Of a stretch of DNA of 64,000 nucleotides, positions 32,796 through 40,482 are shown piece after piece (position 1 is the first letter of the stretch; each line of letters begins with the position of its first letter). Source of the DNA: an uncultured Oscillospiraceae bacterium (GTDB lineage: Bacteria > Bacillota > Clostridia > Oscillospirales > Oscillospiraceae); assembly GCA_947624065.1 (NCBI GenBank), contig CANQIO010000003.1, forward strand, positions 27,623-91,622, in the 5' to 3' direction. Both the position numbers and the translations under genes were made by a program. The notes beneath the pieces are model-generated. The model was not told where the DNA came from, did not search any database, and saw only the letters and a program-made list of their open reading frames with translations.

Positions 32796-34037
32796 TCAAA
32801 ACGCAAAATTGCCGTTCACGAACACCGGCACTTCCTTCCCGTCGTGGGTGGTGCCCACGATGGAGAGGTCCGCCGTGCCCACCATGAAGTCCACATGGTT
32901 GATGGACTGGTTGAGGCCCGCGGCCTTCTGCTGCTCCTCCGTCATGTCCGCCCCACCCTTGACGCAGGTGGGATAGGCGGAGCCAAAGGCCAGGTGGCAG
33001 GAGGCGTTCTCGTCGAACAGGGTGTTGTAGAACAAAATGCCTTTATTCCGAATGGGGCTGTCGAAGGGCACCAGCGCCGCCTCCCCCAGATAGTGGGAGC
33101 CCTCATCCAGGTCGATGGACCGGCGCAGGATGTCCTCTCCCTCGGCCGCATGCACGTCCACGATGCGCCCGGCCTGTAAGTCCAGGTAGAAACCCTTCAC
33201 CAGATTGCCGTCCAAAGACATGGGCAGGGCCCCGTACACCCGGCCGTCCACCCCGTCCCATCTTGGGGCGGTGAAGATCTCCTCCGTGGGCATGTTGGGC
33301 ACGAACTCGACGCCCGCGTCGCTCTTTTCGCTGCCGCCGGCCCAGACGTGGTTTTCGGGAAGCTGCACGGTCAGGTCTGTGCCCAAGCTGTTGGTGTAGT
33401 GCAGGGATTTGAAGTTATAAGCGTTCAGCATCTGACACCGGCGGGCGGTGGCGGCGATATGCTCCCGCCAGCGCTCCACGGCTTTTCCGTCCCCGGTGAT
33501 GCGGCAGACGGAAAAGATGGCGTCCCACAGCGCGTCCATGGCCTCGGCCTCTGGCAGGTCCGGAAACACCTTCTTCGCCCAGGCGGGCACCGGGTGCGCG
33601 CCGCAGGACCACTGGAATTGATTGGCGCACAGGGCGTCGGAATACTCCCGAAAGGCGTCTCCAGCCGCTCGGCGGTAGGCCTGCATCCGGGCAGGGTCCA
33701 CGCCCTTGAGCAGCTCGGGGTCAGAGCCAAGGATGGAGAGGTCCACCGCGCCCTGTTCCAGATACCAGTCTATCCGGGCTTTCCCATAAGCAGGGTATTC
33801 CGCAAAGACGTCCTCGTCCGCCCGGAGAAATTTCTGCCGAAAGACGAAGTCGTCGTCCCACTCCATGACCACCTCCCGTGCGCCCCGGTCATAGCAGGCC
33901 TCCACACACATCCGGGCCAGGGGCGCGCAGGACACCTCGGACCGCAGGCGCACCGTCTGCCCGGCCTGCACATTCGCCCCGATCTCCACCAGCAGGTGGG
34001 CGTATTCGTTCAGCTTCGCGTCAAAATTCTCGATCAT
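32796..34037 (-). CDS. M29 family metallo-aminopeptidase (PepS/AmpS type)
   Basis: A 413-aa enzyme removing N-terminal residues from peptides with two divalent metals. NMPTEEIFTAP (metal Glu), DEGSHYLGEAAL (Glu and His) and FYNTLFDENASCHLAFG (Asp, His) are the M29 ligand blocks. The C-terminal HVDFMVGT motif is also present. Length and order are normal. It lies 4 nt after thiI. Confidence 0.93.
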   Translation of the reverse strand: MIENFDAKLNEYAHLLVEIGANVQAGQTVRLRSEVSCAPLARMCVEACYDRGAREVVMEWDDDFVFRQKFLRADEDVFAEYPAYGKARIDWYLEQGAVDLSILGSDPELLKGVDPARMQAYRRAAGDAFREYSDALCANQFQWSCGAHPVPAWAKKVFPDLPEAEAMDALWDAIFSVCRITGDGKAVERWREHIAATARRCQMLNAYNFKSLHYTNSLGTDLTVQLPENHVWAGGSEKSDAGVEFVPNMPTEEIFTAPRWDGVDGRVYGALPMSLDGNLVKGFYLDLQAGRIVDVHAAEGEDILRRSIDLDEGSHYLGEAALVPFDSPIRNKGILFYNTLFDENASCHLAFGSAYPTCVKGGADMTEEQQKAAGLNQSINHVDFMVGTADLSIVGTTHDGKEVPVFVNGNFAF

Positions 34038-34041
34038 TTTC

Positions 34042-35214
34042 TCAGTATCCTATCTTCACAAATTCGATCCCGGCCACCGCCTCGGCCACCAGGGCGTCCA
34101 CGTCCAGGGCGGCCTCCGCTTCCCGGACCTTCTTGATCTTCGGGTGGGTGCAGGGATGCCGGGGGGTGAACACGGTGCAGCAGTCCTCATAGGGCAGGAT
34201 GGAGGTCTGGAAGGTGCCGATGCGCCCGGCGATGGCGATGACCTCCTTCTTGTCCATGCCCACTAGGGGCCGCAGCACCGGCCGGTCGGCGCAGTCCTCC
34301 GTGGCGGCCATGGCCTCCATGGTCTGGCTGGCCACCTGGCCCAGGCTCTCTCCGGTGACGATGGCCCCGCAGCCGTTGTCTGCCGCGATAGCGCAGGCGA
34401 TGCGCATCATCATCCGGCGCATGATGAGGGTGAAGTAGTCCTCCGGGCACTTGTCCCGGATCTCCTCCTGGATGTGGGTGAAGGGGACCACCTGCACATT
34501 CATCCGCCCGCACCAGGGCACCAAGAGCCTCGCCAGGTCCAGCACCTTCTGCTTGGCCAGCTCGGAGGTGTAGGGGAAGGAGAAAAAGTGCACCGGGATC
34601 AGCCGCAGGCCCCGCTTAGCCATCATCCAGGTGGACACGGGGCTGTCGATGCCGCCGGAGAGCAGCGTCACCGCCGACCCGGCGGTGCCCACGGGCAGGC
34701 CGCCGGCGGCCTCGATGGGCGCGCCGTGGATGTAGGCCGCCCGGTCCCGCACCTCCAGGTGCACGGTGAATTCCGGGTGGTGCATGTCCGCCTCCAGGTC
34801 CGGGAACGCCTCGTTCAGCTCCCCGCCCACATACTGGCTCAGCTGCACGCTGGTCATGGGGAAGCTCTTGTCCCCCCGCTTGGACTCCACCTTGAAGGAG
34901 CGGGCGGCGGTGAGCTCATCATGGAGGTATTCCTTGGCCTTGGCGAAAATGGCCTCCGGGGTCTTTTCGCAGGCGGCGGCGCGGGTCATGGTCATGATGC
35001 CGAACACCTGGCCCAGGGCCTCGAAGGCGCCGTCCACGTCGCAGTCCTCGCTCTGGGGCTCCACGTAGATGATGGACTGGTTGGCGGTCACGGTGAAGGG
35101 GCCGAAGCGCTTCAGGCGCCGACGGATGTTGCTGGTGAGCTTCTGTTCAAAGGAGCGCTTGTTCAGGCCCTTCAGGACCACCTCGCCCTCCTTGAGAAGG
35201 ATCATATCGGTCAT
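34042..35214 (-). CDS. thiI: tRNA 4-thiouridine synthase ThiI (no rhodanese domain)
   Basis: A 390-aa protein. N-terminal ferredoxin-like and THUMP domains (start MTDMILLKEGEVVLKGLN), then a PP-loop ATPase domain with SGGIDS (186-191) that adenylates U8 of tRNA. The rhodanese domain of E. coli ThiI is absent, as is usual in Gram-positives where a dedicated cysteine desulfurase passes sulfur. LPYEDCCTVF carries candidate catalytic cysteines. The frame extends to a GTG at 35226 overlapping the comM stop; the ATG at 35214 fits family N-termini better. Confidence 0.93.
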   Translation of the reverse strand: MTDMILLKEGEVVLKGLNKRSFEQKLTSNIRRRLKRFGPFTVTANQSIIYVEPQSEDCDVDGAFEALGQVFGIMTMTRAAACEKTPEAIFAKAKEYLHDELTAARSFKVESKRGDKSFPMTSVQLSQYVGGELNEAFPDLEADMHHPEFTVHLEVRDRAAYIHGAPIEAAGGLPVGTAGSAVTLLSGGIDSPVSTWMMAKRGLRLIPVHFFSFPYTSELAKQKVLDLARLLVPWCGRMNVQVVPFTHIQEEIRDKCPEDYFTLIMRRMMMRIACAIAADNGCGAIVTGESLGQVASQTMEAMAATEDCADRPVLRPLVGMDKKEVIAIAGRIGTFQTSILPYEDCCTVFTPRHPCTHPKIKKVREAEAALDVDALVAEAVAGIEFVKIGY

Positions 35215-35222
35215 AGTTTCTC

Positions 35223-36731
35223 TCACTTGATCTGAAATGTTCGATATTGTATCGCCTCGGCCAGGTGCATGGGGCGGATGGTGTCGCTGCCGTCCAGATC
35301 CGCGATGGTCCGGGCCACCCGGAGGATGCGGTCATAGCTGCGGGCGGTGAGGCCCAGGGCCTCATAAGCGCCCTTCATGAGGGCCGAGCCCTCGTTGTCC
35401 AGGGCGCAGAAGCGCTCCATGGCCGCGGGGCCCATCCGGGCGTTCTCCTCGATGCCCAGGCCGGCGAACCGGCCCCGCTGGATGGCGCGGGCCGCGTCCA
35501 CGCGGGCCTTGATGGCGGCGGAGCTCTCCCCGCCGGGGCGGGCCTCCAGCTCCTCATACTCCAGGGCCGGGACCTCCACCATGATGTCGATCCGGTCCAG
35601 AAGCGGGCCGGAGATCTTGCCCTGGTATTCCGCCACGGACCGGGGCGAGCACCGGCAGCGGCCGGAGGGGTGGCCGTACCAGCCGCAGCGGCAGGGGTTC
35701 ATGGCGCACACCAGCATGAACCGACTGGGATAGGTGACCGAACCGCCGGCGCGGGAGACGGTGACCTCCCCTTCCTCCAGGGGCTGGCGCAGCAGATCGA
35801 TCACGTCCCGGTGGAACTCCGGCAGCTCGTCCAAGAACAGCACCCCGTTGTGGGCCAGGCTCATCTCCCCCGGCTTCAGGTCCGCCCCGCCGGACAGGGC
35901 CTGGCGGGAGGCGGTCTGGTTGGGAGCACGGAAGGGCCGGCGGACGACAACAGGGCTCTCCGCCGTGGTCAGCCCCGCCACGGACCAGATGGCCGTGGTG
36001 TGCAGCGCCTCCGCCCGGCTCATGTCCGGCAGGATGCCCGGCAGACGCTTGGCCAGCATGCTCTTGCCCGCTCCCGGAGGGCCCACCATGAGCACATTGT
36101 GCCCGCCGGCGGCGGCCACCTCCAGGGCCCGTTTCACATTCTCCTGGCCCTTCACCTCGGCAAAATCCGGGACCGGCGCGCTGTCCGCGTCGATGACGCC
36201 CGGGTGGGCGGGCGCGATCTGCGCCTCCCCGGCCAAATGGGCGGCCAGCTGGCGGACGTTCTCCACCGGATAGACCTCCAGGTCCTGGGCAAAGGCCGCC
36301 TCGGCGGCGTTGTCCCGCGGCACGAACAGACGCCGGGCGCCCGCGGCCTCCGCCGCCAGCGCCATGGGCAGGGCCCCGGAAACGGGCCGGAGCTGCCCCG
36401 TCAGGGACAGCTCGCCGAAAAACATGTCGCCCGGCTGGGACGGCTTTACCTGCCCCGTGGCCGTGAGGATGCCCAGCAGCACCGGCAGGTCATAGACCGT
36501 GCCGGCCTTTTTCGTGTCCGCCGGGGCCAGATTCACCGTGATGCGGCTCACCGGGAAATCCCAGCCGTTGTGCTTGATGGCGGCCCGGACCCGGTCGGCG
36601 GCCTCCTTCACGGCGGTGTCGGGCAGGCCTACCATGTCCAGCCGGGGCAGGCCGGAGGATATGGACACCTCCAGTTCCACCTCGTAGCCCCCTATTCCTT
36701 TGATGCCAAGGGAACGGATGCGCGCGTACAT
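35223..36731 (-). CDS. comM: YifB/ComM-family Mg-chelatase-like AAA+ ATPase
   Basis: A 502-aa protein. N-terminal Lon-like beta-alpha domain (GLPRLDMVGLPDTAVKEAADR), central AAA+ domain with VGPPGAGKSMLAKRLP, FLDELPEF (Walker B) and a CNPCRCGWYGH-type cysteine cluster, then a C-terminal Mg_chelatase region with RSYDRILRVARTIADLDG. ComM acts as a branch-migration helicase in natural transformation; most clostridial homologues are uncharacterised. It is the first gene of the comM-thiI-M29-cinA run. Confidence 0.93.
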   Translation of the reverse strand: MYARIRSLGIKGIGGYEVELEVSISSGLPRLDMVGLPDTAVKEAADRVRAAIKHNGWDFPVSRITVNLAPADTKKAGTVYDLPVLLGILTATGQVKPSQPGDMFFGELSLTGQLRPVSGALPMALAAEAAGARRLFVPRDNAAEAAFAQDLEVYPVENVRQLAAHLAGEAQIAPAHPGVIDADSAPVPDFAEVKGQENVKRALEVAAAGGHNVLMVGPPGAGKSMLAKRLPGILPDMSRAEALHTTAIWSVAGLTTAESPVVVRRPFRAPNQTASRQALSGGADLKPGEMSLAHNGVLFLDELPEFHRDVIDLLRQPLEEGEVTVSRAGGSVTYPSRFMLVCAMNPCRCGWYGHPSGRCRCSPRSVAEYQGKISGPLLDRIDIMVEVPALEYEELEARPGGESSAAIKARVDAARAIQRGRFAGLGIEENARMGPAAMERFCALDNEGSALMKGAYEALGLTARSYDRILRVARTIADLDGSDTIRPMHLAEAIQYRTFQIK

Positions 36732-36760
36732 GGTCCGGGCCTCCTTACTTTCGTTTACTG

Positions 36761-36857
36761 GGGCGGCCTCATCCGGATAGGGCCCCTCCCGCTAAAGTTC
36801 GCGATGCTCACCAATCGCGTGCGGGGCCCTGCCGTCCTCGCCGCCCGTCGGATGGGC
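36761..36857. repeat. Dispersed palindromic repeat, copy 1
   Basis: The core GGGCGGCCT ... CCGCTAAAGTTCGCGATGCT ... ATCGCGTGCGGGG ... CCTCGCCGCCC is 86 nt (36761-36846), with a less conserved extension to 36857. The same sequence occurs at 54071-54167 with about a dozen differences. Outer complementary ends (GGGCGGC / GCCGCCC), a GGGCCCC / GGGGCCC stem and an inner CGCGAT / ATCGCG stem would fold as one cruciform or hairpin. It sits between aspS and comM. Confidence 0.85.
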
Positions 36858-36862
36858 AGGTT

Positions 36863-38638
36863 TTATTCCTCCACTCCGACGATCGCGATGTGCAATTCGT
36901 CCAGCTGCTTCTGCTCCACGGGGGAGGGCGCGCCCATCATCACATCCTGGGCGTTCTTGTTCATGGGGAAGGGGATGATCTCCCGGATGGACGCCTCGCC
37001 CGCCAGCAGCATCACCATCCGGTCCACGCCCGGCGCGATGCCCGCGTGAGGGGGCGCGCCATAGCAGAAGGCGTTGTACATGGCCGGGAACTTGGCCTTC
37101 ACGTCGGCCTCGCCCAGGCCCACCATCTCGAAGGCCTTGACCATGATGTCGGGGTCGTGGTTGCGCACCGCGCCGGAGCTCAGCTCCACGCCGTTGCAAA
37201 CCAGGTCGTACTGGTAGGCGTAGATATCCAGCGGGTCCACCTCGCCCTTTTCGGCCTTTTCCAGGATCTCCAGGCCGCCGTTGGGCATGGAGAAGGGGTT
37301 GTGGCAGAACTCCAGCTGGCCGGACTCCTCGCCGATCTCGAACATGGGGAAGTCCACGATCCAGCAGAACTCATACCGGGCCTCGTCCATGTGGCCGGGC
37401 ACGGCCGCGCCCAGCATCTTCAGCGCCACGCCGGCGGTCTTGCGGGCGGCGTCCTTCGCGCCGGCGGCGATCAGACCCAGGCTGCCGGGGACCAGGCCCA
37501 GGTCCCTGAGGGCCTGCTCATGGCCGGCGAGGAACTTGGCCACACCGCCCACCAGGGCGCCGGACTCGTCCATGCGCACCCAGTAGGGCTTCTGGCCGGC
37601 CTGCACCGCCACATCGTCGCAGAGCTTATCGATCTGCTTTCTCGTCAGCTCGGAGCCGGAGCAGGGCACGAGCTTCACCATGGCCGCCTCCTGGAAGGGG
37701 GCGAACTCGGTCCCGTGGGCCAGCTCGGTCATGTCCTTCACGGTCAGGTCGATGCGCAGATCCGGCTTGTCGGTGCCGTAGGTCTCCATGGCGTCGTTGT
37801 AGCGGATGCGCCGGAAGGGGGGCTTGGAGGCGATGTCATAGGTGCCGTACTTGGCGAAAATGGGCGGCAGCACGTCCTCGATGACGGCGAACACGTCCTC
37901 TTGGCCGGCGAAGGCCATCTCCATATCCAGCTGATAGAACTCGCCGGGGGAGCGGTCGCCCCGGGCGTCCTCGTCCCGGAAGCAGGGGGCGATCTGGAAA
38001 TACCGGTCGAAGCCGGAGGTCATGAGAAGCTGCTTGAACTGCTGGGGAGCCTGGGGCAGGGCATAGAACTTGCCGGGATGCTTGCGGGCCGGCACCAGGT
38101 AATCCCGGGCGCCCTCCGGGCTGGAGGCCGTCAGGATGGGGGTGGTGATCTCCAAAAAGTCATGGGCCAGCATGGCGCTGCGCAGCGCTGCCACCACGTT
38201 GCAGCGCAGGATGATGTTCCGCTTCACCGCTGGGTTGCGCAGGTCCAGATACCGGTACTTGAGACGGATGGCCTCGTCGGCCTCCCGGCTGCGGTTGACC
38301 TCAAAGGGCAGCTCGTTATAGTGGCAGCGGCCCAGCACCTCCACCTTTTCCGGGACGATCTCGATCTCGCCGGTGGGGAGCTTGGGATTCTTGCTGTCCC
38401 GCTCCCGGACGGTGCCGGACACGGAGACGGTGCTCTCCTTGGTGATGGCCCGGAAGGCCTTCACCATCTCCTCGGTCTCGGCCACCACCTGGGTGGTGCC
38501 GTAAAAGTCCCGGATCACCGCGAAAGCCAGCGTGGAGCCCACCTCGCGGACGTTCTCCAGCCAGCCGACGATCTTCACCTGCTGGCCGACATGCTCCATC
38601 CGGAGCTCATTGCAGGTATGGGTGCGCATCTGTGTCAT
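36863..38638 (-). CDS. aspS: Aspartyl-tRNA synthetase
   Basis: A 591-aa bacterial-type class IIb enzyme. N-terminal OB-fold (GQQVKIVGWLENVREVGST), catalytic core (SPEGARDYLVPAR, QLLMTSGFDRYFQIAPCFRDED), the large GAD insertion (about 290-420) and motif 3 GIAPGVDRMVMLL. The ATG overlaps the hisS stop (ATGA) with GGAG 8 nt upstream. Whether it is discriminating or non-discriminating for Asn cannot be told here. Confidence 0.98.
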   Translation of the reverse strand: MTQMRTHTCNELRMEHVGQQVKIVGWLENVREVGSTLAFAVIRDFYGTTQVVAETEEMVKAFRAITKESTVSVSGTVRERDSKNPKLPTGEIEIVPEKVEVLGRCHYNELPFEVNRSREADEAIRLKYRYLDLRNPAVKRNIILRCNVVAALRSAMLAHDFLEITTPILTASSPEGARDYLVPARKHPGKFYALPQAPQQFKQLLMTSGFDRYFQIAPCFRDEDARGDRSPGEFYQLDMEMAFAGQEDVFAVIEDVLPPIFAKYGTYDIASKPPFRRIRYNDAMETYGTDKPDLRIDLTVKDMTELAHGTEFAPFQEAAMVKLVPCSGSELTRKQIDKLCDDVAVQAGQKPYWVRMDESGALVGGVAKFLAGHEQALRDLGLVPGSLGLIAAGAKDAARKTAGVALKMLGAAVPGHMDEARYEFCWIVDFPMFEIGEESGQLEFCHNPFSMPNGGLEILEKAEKGEVDPLDIYAYQYDLVCNGVELSSGAVRNHDPDIMVKAFEMVGLGEADVKAKFPAMYNAFCYGAPPHAGIAPGVDRMVMLLAGEASIREIIPFPMNKNAQDVMMGAPSPVEQKQLDELHIAIVGVEE

Positions 38639-39975
38639 GGTTGCTTCTCCTTCACCGGTCTGACCGGCTTGTTCAGATTCTCTTGGATGATGGCGGCGGC
38701 CTCCTCCGGGGAGACGGTCACCTGGCCGCCCGCCCGCAGGTCCTTCAGCCCCACGGTCCGGCTGGCCTGCTCGTCCCCGCCCACCACCACGGCGTAGGGG
38801 ACGGCCAGTTTATCGGCATAGGCGAATTTCGCCTTGGCTTTTTTCTTCTCCGTATATACCTGGGTGCGGACACCGGCGTCCCGCAGCGCGGTGGCGCACT
38901 GGACGGCATAGTCCATCTCGTCCCCCAGGGGGATCACCAGCGCGTCGCAGGGGGCGGTGGGCAGCTGTTCATTGAGCAGCCCCTGCTCCTGCAGGATGTA
39001 GAACAGCCGCGTCACACCGATGGACAGGCCCACGCCGGGCAGTTTTTTGTCCGTGTAGTACCCGGCCAGGTCGTCGTACCGGCCGCCGGAGCAGACGCTC
39101 CCCACCTCCGGGTAGTCCAGCAGCTGGGTCTCATACACCATGCCGGTGTAATAGTCCAGCCCACGGGCGATGGTCAGGTCCACCCGCCATTTGTCGTCCG
39201 GCACGCCCAGTCCCGGCAGCAGACCGGTGACCGCGCGCAGCTCCGCCACGCCGGCGTCCAGGGTCTCGTTCCGCCCGGCCAGGCCCTCCAGGGTCCCCAT
39301 GGGGTCGCCGGAGGCCAGCACGTCCAAAAGCGCCTGCGCCTTTTCCGCCGTCATGCCCAGCTCGGTCAGGATGGCGGCCACCTTCTCCCGGCCGATCTTC
39401 TCCAGCTTGTCCACCGCGCCCATGACGGCCATGGGGTCCTCCACGCCGTACAGGGCGAACAGGCCGTTGAGGATCTTGCGGTCGTTCAAGCGGATGCAGA
39501 ACCGCTCGATCCCCAGCCGGTGCAGGGCCTGGCAGATGACGGCGGGCATCTCCGCGTCGTTGGCGATGTCCAGGGTCCCGTCGCCGATCACGTCGATGTC
39601 GGCCTGATAAAACTCCCGGAACCGGCCCCGCTGGGCCCGCTCCCCCCGGTAGACCTTGCCGATCTGGTACCGGCGGAAGGGGAAGGCCAGCTGACCGTAG
39701 TTCATGGCCACGTACTTGGCCAGGGGCACCGTCAGATCAAAGCGCAGCGCAAGATCGCTGTCGCCCTTGGAAAAGCGGTATATCTGCTTTTCCGTCTCGC
39801 CGCCGCCCTTGGCCAGCAGCACCTGGGCCGACTCGATGGCCGGCGTGTCGATATTGGTGAAGCCATAGAGCTCATAGGTCCGGCGCAGCACGTCCATGAC
39901 GGCGTCCATCTGGGCCTGGGGTCCGGGCAGCAGCTCCATAAAGCCGGACAAAGTCCGGGGCTTGATCCTCTCCAT
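38635..39975 (-). CDS. hisS: Histidyl-tRNA synthetase
   Basis: A 446-aa class IIa enzyme. Motif 2 (QIGKVYRGERAQRGRFREFY), LDYYTGMVYE and GGRYDDLAGYY (HisA/HisB signatures), and a C-terminal anticodon-binding domain (about 340-430). In many clostridia hisS-aspS are adjacent as here. No T-box leader fits in the 45 nt upstream, so control must come from further upstream. Confidence 0.97.
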   Translation of the reverse strand: MERIKPRTLSGFMELLPGPQAQMDAVMDVLRRTYELYGFTNIDTPAIESAQVLLAKGGGETEKQIYRFSKGDSDLALRFDLTVPLAKYVAMNYGQLAFPFRRYQIGKVYRGERAQRGRFREFYQADIDVIGDGTLDIANDAEMPAVICQALHRLGIERFCIRLNDRKILNGLFALYGVEDPMAVMGAVDKLEKIGREKVAAILTELGMTAEKAQALLDVLASGDPMGTLEGLAGRNETLDAGVAELRAVTGLLPGLGVPDDKWRVDLTIARGLDYYTGMVYETQLLDYPEVGSVCSGGRYDDLAGYYTDKKLPGVGLSIGVTRLFYILQEQGLLNEQLPTAPCDALVIPLGDEMDYAVQCATALRDAGVRTQVYTEKKKAKAKFAYADKLAVPYAVVVGGDEQASRTVGLKDLRAGGQVTVSPEEAAAIIQENLNKPVRPVKEKQP

Positions 39976-40020
39976 GGATAGTTTTCCTCGCTTCTTCGGG
40001 CGGCCGCGGCCGCCGGGTAT

Positions 40021-40425
40021 TCAGGACTTCTTGGGGTTGACGATGTCGCGCCAGGCGAAGTCGCCCCGGCGCAGGCCCTGGATGAGCACCTCCGCCGTGG
40101 CCATGTTGGAGGCGAAGGGGATGTTGTGGTTGGCGCAAAGCAGGGCGATCTCATTGACCGGGCCGAACAGCTCCGGGTGATAGGGGTCGGCGAAGAACAG
40201 CACCAGGTCGATCTCGTTGTAGGCGATGCGGGCACCGATCTGCTGCACGCCGCCCTGGGTGGCGTTCATATACAGATGGATGGGCAGGCCCGTGGCCTCA
40301 CTGACCAGCTTTCCGGTGGTGTTGGTGGCTACGATGGTGTGCTCGGCCAGGATACCGCAGTAGGCGATGCAGAACTGCACCATCAGTTCCTTCTTCCCGT
40401 CATGTGCCATCAATGCGATGTTCAT
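40021..40425 (-). CDS. Methylglyoxal synthase-like protein lacking the catalytic Asp
   Basis: A 134-aa protein clearly in the MgsA family: IALMAHDGKKELMVQF, QQIGARIAYNEIDLVLFFAD and IPFASNMATAEVLIQGL are close to clostridial MgsA. MgsA turns dihydroxyacetone phosphate into methylglyoxal. The loop SGP-GGDQQ, holding the catalytic Asp (Asp71 in E. coli), reads ATQGGVQQ here, so Asp is Val (codon GTG). The phosphate loop TGTTG reads TNTTG. His of VAHD and Asp of FF-DP are kept. It may therefore have no synthase activity or a new role. It lies between hisS and the PBP2 gene, with its own ribosome site (AGGAGGTAAC). Confidence 0.85.
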   Translation of the reverse strand: MNIALMAHDGKKELMVQFCIAYCGILAEHTIVATNTTGKLVSEATGLPIHLYMNATQGGVQQIGARIAYNEIDLVLFFADPYHPELFGPVNEIALLCANHNIPFASNMATAEVLIQGLRRGDFAWRDIVNPKKS

Positions 40426-40482
40426 TTGTTACCTCCTGTCGTGGTACGTATATGGTCTCGCCGCAAACGCGGCGCGTGTTCC

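Noticed and set aside
32536-32799. An 87-codon gene in the cinA leader
   Set aside because: No ribosome site, no recognisable motif and repeats in the DNA; kept as an unexplained gap rather than a gene.
39976-40020. T-box riboswitch before hisS-aspS
   Set aside because: Only 45 nt separate it from the MgsA-like gene and no T-box sequence is present; a GC palindrome there has no T-tract.
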